From Candidatus Roseilinea sp. (GTDB taxonomy: Bacteria > Chloroflexota > Anaerolineae > J036 > Brachytrichaceae), in contig JANWYN010000052.1 of assembly GCA_025055235.1 (NCBI GenBank), positions 1 through 35,890 on the forward strand: 35,890 bases of DNA, written 5' to 3'. The position numbers and the translations under genes were made by a program. Under the pieces are notes generated by a model. It made no database searches. It was not told the DNA's origin and saw nothing but the letters and a program-made list of their open reading frames with translations. Shown one piece after another: positions 1 to 8,006 of this stretch; position 1 is the stretch's first letter, and every line of letters starts with the position of its first letter.

Positions 1-1
1 C

Positions 2-151
2 CCGGTGGACGCCGCCCCGCCTCCACCCCCGCCGGTGATTGACGCGCCGCAGCCTCCGCCGCACATTCCGGGCGATGCGGCCTCCGGGACAGATGACGAG
101 GATGCGCCATCGCCGCCGAAGAAGCGCCCGCGCAGCCGGCTGATGCCGTGA
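2..151 (+). CDS. C-terminal end of an unknown proline-rich protein (partial)
   Basis: An open frame enters from the left edge and stops with TGA at 149-151. The 49 visible residues are rich in proline, alanine and acidic residues and end in a basic stretch (PKKRPRSRLMP). This looks like a disordered tail; no domain is visible. The coding call rests on the open frame and on the stop falling just before the next promoter-like box. Function unknown. Confidence 0.5.
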   Translation, partial: PVDAAPPPPPPVIDAPQPPPHIPGDAASGTDDEDAPSPPKKRPRSRLMP

Positions 152-158
152 GCCGGAT

Positions 159-164
159 TAGAAT
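159..164 (+). promoter_or_regulatory. -10 box TAGAAT, 6 nt before the small membrane gene
   Basis: TAGAAT lies 6 nt upstream of the ATG at 171, so transcription would begin at or next to the start codon. There is no Shine-Dalgarno sequence between them. It is one of several such boxes in the window. Confidence 0.45.
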
Positions 165-170
165 CCGCCC

Positions 171-395
171 ATGCTGACGAGACTAAAGGCGTTCGCCGCG
201 AAACACCCGCGCCTGGCAGCGTGGATCGTGCTGGCGACCGGCATGGTCATCATCCTTGTCATCGCCGCGCGCGACGTCGGCCTGCTGTGGAACCAGTGGC
301 TGTTCTTGATCCTGGCCACGGTCGGGCTGGCCGGCTTGTGCGTGTGGATCATCGGCTGGGAGGCGAACGACGACGCGCCGGCGGCGTCCGAATGA
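171..395 (+). CDS. small two-helix membrane protein, unknown function
   Basis: 74 residues. A basic N-terminus (about residues 1-16) is followed by two hydrophobic segments, roughly residues 17-34 and 41-63, and a short acidic tail. The basic start suggests the N-terminus lies inside the cell (positive-inside rule). The gene is convergent with mobA, 12 nt between stops. A TAGAAT box 6 nt before the ATG supports this start and a leaderless transcript. No family recognised. Confidence 0.6.
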   Translation: MLTRLKAFAAKHPRLAAWIVLATGMVIILVIAARDVGLLWNQWLFLILATVGLAGLCVWIIGWEANDDAPAASE

Positions 396-407
396 CGCAC
401 CGCCCGC

Positions 408-1022
408 TTATCCCCGCGCGCGTCGCTCGGCGGCGCGAAAGTCCTCCGGCGTGTTGACGTTGACGAAAGCCAATCCCTCGGGGTCGAAGCGGGCGATCTC
501 ATCCGGCGCGATGAAGCGCGCGCGCACCCGGCGCAGCCAACCGGCCATCGCCAGCTCGCCGGCGTCCAGCGCAGCTTTCATCGCCGGCGCGCACGTCTCC
601 GCGCGATAGACCGCGTGCAACGCCTCCGGCCCGGCTGCCGCCATCGGCACGACGGCATCGCAAGCATCCGCCTCCATCACCTCGCGCGCATAGGCGAGCA
701 GCGCGGCATTGACGAACGGCATATCGCAGGCCACGAGCGCCAGCGCAGCGGATCGGCACGCTGCCGCCGCGGTGAACGCGCCGCCCAGCGGCCCACAGCC
801 GGGCAGCGCATCTTGCAGCATGGGCAAGCCCAGGAAGCGATAGGCCTCCGGGCGATTAGTGATGAGGACGATCTCGCCTGAAAGCGGCTGCACGCGCTCG
901 ACCACGCGCTGGACGAGCGGCCGGCCCAGGAAAGGCATCAGCCCCTTGTCTTGCCCCATCCGGCGCGATTGCCCGCCGCACAGGATGGCGACCGTGAGGC
1001 CGCGCCGGCGTTCGCCCGTCAC
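408..1022 (-). CDS. mobA: molybdenum cofactor guanylyltransferase MobA
   Basis: MobA transfers GMP from GTP to molybdopterin to make the bis-MGD form of the molybdenum cofactor in the cytoplasm. The nucleotide-binding signature LCGGQSRRMGQDKG lies near the N-terminus, followed by a conserved ITNRPE segment and an ACDMPF segment that carries the metal-binding Asp. The length, about 204 residues, fits the family. A GTG at 1022 overlaps the dnaE stop as GTGA, which is why I chose it; another in-frame GTG lies 9 nt upstream at 1031. The overlap implies translational coupling to dnaE. No molybdoenzyme is encoded in the window, so the partner is elsewhere. MobA is the best call; other nucleotidyltransferases of the fold usually lack this exact signature. 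Confidence 0.9.
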   Translation of the reverse strand: MTGERRRGLTVAILCGGQSRRMGQDKGLMPFLGRPLVQRVVERVQPLSGEIVLITNRPEAYRFLGLPMLQDALPGCGPLGGAFTAAAACRSAALALVACDMPFVNAALLAYAREVMEADACDAVVPMAAAGPEALHAVYRAETCAPAMKAALDAGELAMAGWLRRVRARFIAPDEIARFDPEGLAFVNVNTPEDFRAAERRARG

Positions 1023-4000
1023 TCGATGCACTTTGCGCCCAGCAGCGCGATCAACTCCCGGCGCAGCTCCGGGCAGTCGCGCGTGGCGTCGTTCGGGAAG
1101 TCCAGCGTCACATCCTTGCCGCTAGCTTGGCGCAGCGTTAGGGTGAACGGCTGGTCGCCCTGGTATTTGCGCAGCGTCTGCAGCACGGCTTCGAGCTTGG
1201 CCACGTCGCTGCGCGGGTCGCCGTTGCGATACATGACGATGCGCAGCGGCTCGCGGGCGGCGAAGATGGGCGGCAGGTCTTGCGCGCCGGGATGTGGATT
1301 CTCGATCGCCACCGGCTCGCTCGAAGCGACCGCGGCTGCGCCGTCGAGCGCGGGCCGGTCGGCATCATCGGCTGCGTCGAGCGGTGACGACGCGATATCC
1401 GGTTCGTCGCGCGGCGCGAAGGCCGGATCGTTGGCGATCGAACCCGCTTCGGCTTCTTGCGCACGCGCATCGGCGACGATGCCGTCGTCGGTGAAGCTGA
1501 CTTCGTCCAGCGCGGCCAGGTCGTCCGCTTGCAACTCAGCCCTGCCGGTGGCGGGAGTTGGGTATGGCCGGGAGGCGTTCTCTGGCCCGGCGTTCAACGA
1601 GGCGAAGTAAGCGCTGATCGCCTCCTCGGAGACGCCGTGGTCCGGCTCGGCGTTCGGGTCGTCGTAGTAGACGCGCGTGTGGTCGGCGTCGGCGCTGCGG
1701 GCGATCTCGAACGAATCGCTGGCTTTCTCGACCAGGATCTTCGGCGTGCTGCCGGGCGACACCTCGGCCTTGCCCCACACCAGCAGCGCCTTGTCCTTCT
1801 GGAACTTGTCCTGATATTTCTCCCACGTCTTGGGGAAGATGGTCAGCTCCAGCCGGCCGTACATGTCCTCCAGCTCGCCGAAGGCCATCGGCTTGCCGGC
1901 CTTGGTGGTATGCGGGCGGACGAAGCTGACCACGCCGGCCACGACCACCTTCTGCCCGTTGTCGCCCTCCGTCAGCGTGGCGCTGGTGTGCGTGATCCGG
2001 TGCTGGAGCGCGTCGAGCTGCGCCTGGAGCGGATGCGCCGAGATGTAGGTGCCGAGCAATTCCTTTTCTTCTTGCAACAGTTGCTTGCGCGGGATCTCGC
2101 GGACGTGCTTCGGCAGCACGATCAATGCCTCGTCGCCGGCGCTATCCAGCCCGCCGAACAGCATGCCTTGGCCGCGCTCGGCGGCGCGGCGCGCGGTCGT
2201 GGCCATGCCGATCATCTGATCCACGACGGCCAGCAGTTGCGAGCGCGAGCCAAAGTCGTCGAACGCGCCGGCCTTGATCAGCGACTCGAGCGCGCGCTTG
2301 TTCAGCGCCGTCATATCCACGCGCCGGCAGAAGTCGTCGAGCGACTTGAATCGCCCGCCCTGCTTGCGCGCCTCGACGATGGCGCGCACCGGCCCTTCAC
2401 CCACGCCCTTGATCGCCATCAGGCCGAAGCGGATCGCGCCGATACTGTCCTTGGCCTTGAAGTTGGGCGGCGTCTCGATGGTGAAGTCGGCGTCGCTGGC
2501 GTTCACGCTGGGCGGCAAAATTTTGATGCCGTGCAACTTGGCGTCGGCGATCAGCGCGGTGATCTTCTCCGTGTTGCCGCTCTCGCAGGTGAGCAGCGCG
2601 CAGATGTATTCGAGCGGATAGCAGGCCTTCAGCCAGGCCGTCTGGCAGGTGATGGCCGCGTAGTCGGCGGCGTGCGCCTTGGGGAAGCCGTAGCGCGCGA
2701 AGTACTCGATGTCGCCGAAGATGGCGTCGGCCAGTTCTGCGCTGTAGCCCTTCTTGACTGCGCCTTCGCGGAACTTGGTCTTGTGCTTCAGCAGTTGCTC
2801 GGCGTTCTTCTTGGCGACGGCCTTGCGGATGGTATCGGCCTCGCCCACCGAATAGCCGGCGATGTCGCGCGCGACGCGCATGATTTGTTCCTGATACACC
2901 ACGATGCCATAAGTTTCACCGAGCGCCGGCGCCAGGTCGGGATGGCGATACTCCACCTGCTCCTCGCCGTGCATGCGCCGGATGTAGGTGGGGATGTACT
3001 CCATCGGCCCAGGCCGGAAGAGCGCCAGCGCCGCGACCACGTGCTGAAAGCGCGTCGGCTTCATCTGCATCATTAGGTTGCGCATGCCCGTGCCTTCCAC
3101 CTGGAACACGCCTTGCACGTCGCCCCGCGACAACAGTTCATATACACGCGGGTCATGGATCGGAATGTTGGTCAGGTTCAGCTTGATGCCGTGCCGCTGC
3201 TCGATCAGCTCGCATGCCTTGCGCATGATGGTGAGCGTGGATAGGCCCAGATAGTCCATCTTCAGCAGGCCGATGGACTCCAGGTGCGTCATCTCGAACT
3301 GGGTGACGGCGTTGAGCTGCGGGGTGAGCGGCGTACCGGTCAGCTTGTTGAGCGGCGCATACTCGATCAGCGGCCGGTCGGCGATCACCACGCCGGCGGC
3401 GTGCGTGCCGGCGTTGCGCACCGTGCCCTCGACCTTGATGGCGCGGTCGTATAGCTCGCGCACGTGCGGCTCGGTCTCATACAGCCGCTTGAGCTCGGGC
3501 ACTTGCTCCAGCGCCTGCGTCAGCGTGATCGGCTTGCCGGGGATGGCCGGCACGAGCGACGTGATGCGCGACACTTCGTTGAGCGGGATGTCCAGCACGC
3601 GCCCGACGTCCTTGAGCGCCGCGCGCGCGGCCATCGTGCCGAAGGTGATGATCTGCGCCACGTTCTCGCGGCCGTATTTCTCGATGGTGTAATCCACCAG
3701 CAGGCCGCGCTGGTCGTCGGGGAAGTCCATGTCAATATCCGGCATGGATACGCGGCCGGGGTTGAGGAAGCGCTCGAACAGCAGGTCGTTGCTGACCGGC
3801 TCGATGTAGCTCAGCCCGAGCACATACGCCACCATGCTGCCGGCAGCGCTGCCGCGCACGTTCCACCAGATGCCGGCCTCGCGCGCGAAGCGGATGAGGT
3901 CCCACACGATCAAGAAATAGGTGGCGAACCCCATCTCGATGATCACGCTCAGCTCGTACTCCAGGCGCTGACGCAGCGCGCTGGGCCGGAGCGCAGGGTT

Positions 4001-5101
4001 GCCGCGCGATTCGGGCAGCGCCAGCGGCGAGCGGGCGGTGAGGTCTATCGGCTCGTCGTTGGGGTCTAGGACGGGTAGACCGGGAGACGGGGAGACTGGG
4101 AGACCGGAAGCCATGCTGTCTCCTTGTCCCCTTGTCCCCTTGTCTCCCGCTACCGCCGGAATGCCATACTTCTCCTCAAAGCCCTTGTAGCATAGGTAGC
4201 GCAGATAGTCTGCGTCCGACGCGAACCCCTCCGGCAGTTGGAAGTGGGGCAGGTGGAACGTCTTCGACTTGATCACGACGTCGCAGCGCTCGGCCACCGC
4301 CAGCGTGTTGGTCAGCGCTTCCGGCGCGATCTGGCCGAACATCTCGGCCATCTCTGCTGCGCTCTTCAAATAGTACGAGTCGTTGTTGAAGCGCATCCGG
4401 TTCTTGTCGCTCAGCAGCGCGTCGGTCTGGATGCACAGCATCAAGTCGTGCGATGGCGCGTCTTCGCGCAGCACGTAGTGCACGTCGTTGGTGGCGATCA
4501 GCGGCACGCCCATCTCCTTCGACCAGGCGATGAGCGTCTCGTTGATCAGCTTGAGTTCGGGCAGATCGTGATCTTGCAACTCGAAGTAGAAGCGATCGCC
4601 GAACAGGTCGAGGTACCACTGGGCCACCTCGCGCGCTTGCTCAAACAGCCCTTGCTGGATCAGGCGCGGGATCTCGGCAGACGGGCAGCCAGAGGTGCAG
4701 ATGATGCCTGCGCTATGTTGCGCCAGCGCGTCATGGTCAATCCGCGGCTTGTAGTAGTAGCCCTCTAGCTGCGCCAGCGACGACAGCTTCATCAGGTTCT
4801 TGTAGCCCTCGTTGTTCATCGCCAGCAGGAGCAGGTGGTGCGGGCTGCGGTCGAAGTTCGCGTCTTTGTCCTGCATCCTGCGCCCGCGCTTGCACAGGTA
4901 GAGCTCGATGCCGATGATGGGCTTGACGCCGAGCTCGTTGCACACGTCGAAGAACTCGATGACGCCGTACATCGCGCCGTGGTCGGTCAACGCCAGCGCC
5001 GGCATGTCCAGCTCTTTGGCGCGCCGCACCAGCTTCTTGATGTTGCCGAATCCGTCGAGCAGTGAATACTCGGAATGCACGTGCAGATGAACGAAGCTCA
5101 T
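1019..5101 (-). CDS. dnaE: DNA polymerase III alpha subunit DnaE
   Basis: Replicative DNA polymerase, about 1360 residues, longer than the E. coli protein (1160). Order: N-terminal PHP domain (HLHVHSEYSLLDG at residues 4-16, TDHGAMYG), palm with the catalytic pair in PDIDMDF (D455, D457), helix-hairpin-helix (KGVGEG), OB fold (VVVAGVVSFVRP), then a long acidic, Ala/Pro-rich linker and a small C-terminal domain. I chose the ATG at 5101, which puts the PHP motif at the N-terminus as in the family; a longer frame to 5167 adds 22 unlike residues. Residues about 318-344 are a low-complexity insertion encoded by tandem octamers at 4072-4148, in frame. The gene is followed by mobA with a GTGA overlap. 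Confidence 0.97.
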   Translation of the reverse strand: MSFVHLHVHSEYSLLDGFGNIKKLVRRAKELDMPALALTDHGAMYGVIEFFDVCNELGVKPIIGIELYLCKRGRRMQDKDANFDRSPHHLLLLAMNNEGYKNLMKLSSLAQLEGYYYKPRIDHDALAQHSAGIICTSGCPSAEIPRLIQQGLFEQAREVAQWYLDLFGDRFYFELQDHDLPELKLINETLIAWSKEMGVPLIATNDVHYVLREDAPSHDLMLCIQTDALLSDKNRMRFNNDSYYLKSAAEMAEMFGQIAPEALTNTLAVAERCDVVIKSKTFHLPHFQLPEGFASDADYLRYLCYKGFEEKYGIPAVAGDKGTRGQGDSMASGLPVSPSPGLPVLDPNDEPIDLTARSPLALPESRGNPALRPSALRQRLEYELSVIIEMGFATYFLIVWDLIRFAREAGIWWNVRGSAAGSMVAYVLGLSYIEPVSNDLLFERFLNPGRVSMPDIDMDFPDDQRGLLVDYTIEKYGRENVAQIITFGTMAARAALKDVGRVLDIPLNEVSRITSLVPAIPGKPITLTQALEQVPELKRLYETEPHVRELYDRAIKVEGTVRNAGTHAAGVVIADRPLIEYAPLNKLTGTPLTPQLNAVTQFEMTHLESIGLLKMDYLGLSTLTIMRKACELIEQRHGIKLNLTNIPIHDPRVYELLSRGDVQGVFQVEGTGMRNLMMQMKPTRFQHVVAALALFRPGPMEYIPTYIRRMHGEEQVEYRHPDLAPALGETYGIVVYQEQIMRVARDIAGYSVGEADTIRKAVAKKNAEQLLKHKTKFREGAVKKGYSAELADAIFGDIEYFARYGFPKAHAADYAAITCQTAWLKACYPLEYICALLTCESGNTEKITALIADAKLHGIKILPPSVNASDADFTIETPPNFKAKDSIGAIRFGLMAIKGVGEGPVRAIVEARKQGGRFKSLDDFCRRVDMTALNKRALESLIKAGAFDDFGSRSQLLAVVDQMIGMATTARRAAERGQGMLFGGLDSAGDEALIVLPKHVREIPRKQLLQEEKELLGTYISAHPLQAQLDALQHRITHTSATLTEGDNGQKVVVAGVVSFVRPHTTKAGKPMAFGELEDMYGRLELTIFPKTWEKYQDKFQKDKALLVWGKAEVSPGSTPKILVEKASDSFEIARSADADHTRVYYDDPNAEPDHGVSEEAISAYFASLNAGPENASRPYPTPATGRAELQADDLAALDEVSFTDDGIVADARAQEAEAGSIANDPAFAPRDEPDIASSPLDAADDADRPALDGAAAVASSEPVAIENPHPGAQDLPPIFAAREPLRIVMYRNGDPRSDVAKLEAVLQTLRKYQGDQPFTLTLRQASGKDVTLDFPNDATRDCPELRRELIALLGAKCIE
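4072..4148. repeat. tandem octamer tract inside dnaE
   Basis: Plus strand shows about four units of GGGAGAC with one variable base (4073-4104) and about three units of CTTGTCCC (4122-4145). The tract keeps the dnaE frame open and encodes Gly/Pro/Ser-rich filler. It resembles the other 7-8-bp tandem tracts of this window. Confidence 0.8.
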
Positions 5102-5176
5102 AGCCGCGATGAAGATGCGCGGTGAGGATAGCACAAAGTTGCCGTCTTTGGTCGGGCTTGGAGGCACGCCGCCGGC

Positions 5177-5818
5177 CTATAGCGTCACCCACCCGCGCTG
5201 CGCCGCCAGGCGCACCGCTTCGGTGCGGTTGCCTGCGCCGAGCTTGCCCAGGATCGCGCCGACGTGGAACTTCACGGTGCGTTCGGTGATCGCAAGCTGC
5301 GCGGCGATCTCTTTGTTGGTCTTGCCCTCCGCCATCAAGCGCAGCACTTGCACTTCGCGCGGCGTCAGCGGCTCGACGGGCGTGCGGTCGCGTGCCTCGC
5401 GCAGGTGGCGCATCAGCCGCGACTGGACGGCCGGCTGCAGCAGCGACTCGCCGCGCGCTACGGCGCGGATGGCGTCGAACAGTTGCTCGCGCGGCGCGCC
5501 CTTGAGCAGATAGCCCTGCGCGCCGGCCTGAATCGCGCCGACGATGCGCGCGTCGGTGTCGAACGCAGTGAAGACCAGCACGCGCGCATCGGGTAGTTGC
5601 GCGCGCAATTGCCGCAGCGCTTCGACCCCATCCAGCCCCGGCATCTCCAGGTCGAGCAACACCACGTCCGGCGCGTGTTGCACGGCGCGCACCACCATCT
5701 CGCGCCCGTCCGACGCCTCGGCCACGACCACAAAGTCGGGTTGCGTGCCGAGCATGGCGATCAGGCCGTCGCGCACGACCGGGTGGTCATCGGCGATGAG
5801 TATCCGAATCGGCGACAT
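5177..5818 (-). CDS. NarL/FixJ-type response regulator
   Basis: 213 residues: a receiver domain (residues about 4-120; acidic pair D10/D11, phospho-acceptor D56 in LLDLEMPG, Lys in YLLKG) and a C-terminal LuxR-type helix-turn-helix (LTPREVQVLRLMAEGKTNKE, then ERTVKFHVGAILGKLG). It is a DNA-binding transcription regulator activated by phosphorylation. The start overlaps the end of the histidine kinase gene by 32 nt, so the two form a translationally coupled pair and the kinase is the expected partner. Targets are not visible. The gene precedes dnaE on the same strand with a 75-nt gap and probably does not regulate it specifically. Confidence 0.94.
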   Translation of the reverse strand: MSPIRILIADDHPVVRDGLIAMLGTQPDFVVVAEASDGREMVVRAVQHAPDVVLLDLEMPGLDGVEALRQLRAQLPDARVLVFTAFDTDARIVGAIQAGAQGYLLKGAPREQLFDAIRAVARGESLLQPAVQSRLMRHLREARDRTPVEPLTPREVQVLRLMAEGKTNKEIAAQLAITERTVKFHVGAILGKLGAGNRTEAVRLAAQRGWVTL

Positions 5819-6974
5819 CGAGCGGCAACTTTACCGCCACGCGCGTGCCCGCGCCGGGGCTGCTCCTCACTTCGAACGTGCCGCCGGCCAGCCGGGCGCG
5901 CTCGCGCATGCCGATTAGGCCGCAGCGGTCCGGCGGCGATTGCGATGGATCGAAGCCCACGCCGTCGTCCTCGACGATCATCGCGGCCTGATCCAGCGCG
6001 ATCGTCAGGTGCAGCGCCACGCGGCGCGCCCGGGCATGGCGCGCTGCGTTGGCCAGCGCTTCCTGGGCGATGCGATACAGCGCGGTTTCGACGCGCGCCG
6101 GCAACGGCTGCTGCGCCGCTGCGCCGTCGAATCGCGCCTCGATCTGCCAGTGCGCTCCGTGCTCCTTCAACAGGGCCAGCAACGCCTCGCGCAGCGTGCG
6201 TCCCTCCAGAGGCGCTGCGCGCAGGTCGAGCACCGAACGCCGCGCTTCTTCGAGGTTGGCGCGGGCCAGCCGGAGCGCGCGTTGAATCGCTGCTCGCGCC
6301 TGCGCCGTCCTCCCGCCTTCCACCAGCGCGTCCGCCGCCTCCAGTTGCATTGTGATCGCAGCGAGGCCCTGCGCCAAGGTATCGTGGATCTCGCGCGCCA
6401 GCCGGTTGCGTTCCTCCAATGCGCCGAGCGCCGCGCTGCGCTCGAACAGTTGCGCGCGCTCGACGGCGATGCCGGCCATGTCGCCGATGGTGTGCAACAG
6501 CCGCAGGTCGTCGGCGGTGAGTTCGCGCTGCTCCGCGCTGGCGACGTTGAGCACGCCCAGCCGGCGCCGCTGCGTCCCTTCTCCTTGCGCGAACAGCGGG
6601 ATGCTGGCGTGATAGCGCAAGCCATCGGCGATGGCGACGATGTGCTTCAGCCGCGTGCAGGTGATGACGCGCGCATCGTGATCCATCTCGCCGGCCAGAA
6701 AAGCGTCGAGGCAGTAGCAGCTTCCCTCCATGCGCGCCGGCTCGTCCACGAACGGGCGCGGCAGGTTCTGCGCAGCAGCCAGGTAGGCGCTGTGATCGTC
6801 GCGCATCAGCCACACCCAGCCGGTCTCCAGGCCGAACAAGTCGGCCACCTGCGCGAGCGTCGTCTGCAGCGCTTGGCGCAGATCCACCTGCCGGTTCAGC
6901 GCGCCGGCGATGGCGTTGAGGATGGACAACTCGCGGTTGTAGCGCGCTGGTTCTGCCGTAGGTGACGCCGTCAT
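5787..6974 (-). CDS. GAF-domain sensor histidine kinase (NarX/DesK-type)
   Basis: 395 residues, no membrane segment, so a soluble cytoplasmic sensor. A GAF domain covers about residues 30-175, then the dimerisation/phospho-acceptor helix of the HisKA_3 type (ERNRLAREIHDTLAQG, H197), then an ATPase domain (N-box EALANAARHA; DDGVGFDP; GLIGMRERARLAGG). The GAF domain carries three cysteines, C86 and C88 (GSCYCLDA) and C106 (ITCTRL), in an arrangement that could bind metal or sense redox state. I chose ATG 6974; an upstream ATG at 7007 would add 11 residues. It partners the overlapping response regulator. Divergent from the Rieske gene. Confidence 0.93.
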   Translation of the reverse strand: MTASPTAEPARYNRELSILNAIAGALNRQVDLRQALQTTLAQVADLFGLETGWVWLMRDDHSAYLAAAQNLPRPFVDEPARMEGSCYCLDAFLAGEMDHDARVITCTRLKHIVAIADGLRYHASIPLFAQGEGTQRRRLGVLNVASAEQRELTADDLRLLHTIGDMAGIAVERAQLFERSAALGALEERNRLAREIHDTLAQGLAAITMQLEAADALVEGGRTAQARAAIQRALRLARANLEEARRSVLDLRAAPLEGRTLREALLALLKEHGAHWQIEARFDGAAAQQPLPARVETALYRIAQEALANAARHARARRVALHLTIALDQAAMIVEDDGVGFDPSQSPPDRCGLIGMRERARLAGGTFEVRSSPGAGTRVAVKLPLDVADSDTHRR

Positions 6975-7014
6975 GCGCCTATGATAAGCCGATGCGCCTC
7001 GCGTCATCCACCGT

Positions 7015-7020
7015 TACAAT
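7015..7020 (+). promoter_or_regulatory. -10 box TACAAT before the Rieske gene
   Basis: TACAAT ends 20 nt before the ATG at 7041, implying a leader of only about 14 nt. No clear -35 or Shine-Dalgarno sequence is visible. Confidence 0.35.
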
Positions 7021-7040
7021 CCGACTATCTGACCGAAGCC

Positions 7041-8006
7041 ATGATTCAAGACCCCGTGCTCCTCAACGATTGGCATCCGGTTGCGTCGTTGCAACAGCTC
7101 GACGCGCAGCCGGTGCTCGGCGTGCGCTTGTTGGGTGAAGACCTGGTGGTGTGGCGCTGCGGCGACGCCGTGTTAGTCTGGCAGGACTTGTGCATCCATC
7201 GCGGCACGCGCCTCTCGCTCGGCGAGGTGGACGGCGAGACGCTGGCCTGCCCCTATCACGGCTGGCGCTACGGCCCGGACGGCCGCTGCGTGCACATCCC
7301 GGCCCACCCCGGCCAGAAGCCGCCCGACAAAGCTCGCGCCAAGACGTATCGCGCCCAGATAAAGTATGGGCTGGTGTGGGCCACGCTCGGCGAGCCGCAG
7401 CACGACGTGCCGTGCTTCGCCGAGTGGGACAATCCATCGTATCGCAAGGTGCTGTGCGGGCCGTATCGCGTCAAGGCCAGCGGCCCGCGCGTGATCGAGA
7501 ACTTCCTCGACGTCGGCCACTTCCCGTTCGTCCACGAGGGCATCCTGGGCGACCGGGACCATCCAGAGATCATGGACTACGAGGCTGAGATCACCGCCGA
7601 GGGTGTGATCGCGCGCGGCGTGCGCGTGTATCAGCCTGACCCCTACGGCACCGGCGTCGGCGACTACGTGACCTATGTGTATCGCGCGCTGCGGCCGCTC
7701 ACCGCATACCTGCTCAAGCAATCCGCGCAGCGCCTGGCCATCCAGCTCATGGTCACGCCGCACGACCTGGTGGACAGCACCGCGTGGATGTGGATGGCGA
7801 TGAACTACGGGCACGAGACGCCGGTCGAAGCCTTCGTCGCGTTCCAGGATCGCATCTTCGGCCAGGATGCGCCGATCGTGCAGTCGCAGCGGCCGGAGCT
7901 GTTGCCGCTGGACTTGCAAGCCGAGCTGCACCTGAAGAGCGACCGCACCGCCATCGCCTACCGCAAGTGGCTGAACCAGCTCGGCCTGACGATCGGTGCC
8001 GCATGA
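7041..8006 (+). CDS. Rieske [2Fe-2S] mononuclear iron oxygenase
   Basis: 321 residues. Rieske domain with CIHRG (C51, H53) and CPYHGW (C70, H73), then a catalytic domain with the mononuclear iron motif ENFLDVGHFPFVHEG (N154, D157, H160, H165). The layout is that of the single-component-type oxygenases related to pheophorbide a oxygenase, vanillate O-demethylase and caffeine demethylase. These use electrons from a reductase to hydroxylate or demethylate an aromatic or cyclic substrate. No reductase gene is adjacent. The stop overlaps the next gene's start as ATGA, so a secreted peptidase-like hydrolase is co-translated with it. The substrate cannot be told from sequence. The start at 7041 puts the first strand close to the Rieske domain. 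Confidence 0.9.
   Translation: MIQDPVLLNDWHPVASLQQLDAQPVLGVRLLGEDLVVWRCGDAVLVWQDLCIHRGTRLSLGEVDGETLACPYHGWRYGPDGRCVHIPAHPGQKPPDKARAKTYRAQIKYGLVWATLGEPQHDVPCFAEWDNPSYRKVLCGPYRVKASGPRVIENFLDVGHFPFVHEGILGDRDHPEIMDYEAEITAEGVIARGVRVYQPDPYGTGVGDYVTYVYRALRPLTAYLLKQSAQRLAIQLMVTPHDLVDSTAWMWMAMNYGHETPVEAFVAFQDRIFGQDAPIVQSQRPELLPLDLQAELHLKSDRTAIAYRKWLNQLGLTIGAA

Noticed and set aside
1457-3076. 539-residue open frame antisense to dnaE
   Set aside because: Composition is Arg/Gly/Val/Leu-rich with no recognisable domain, and it lies fully inside the well-supported dnaE; a shadow caused by high GC.
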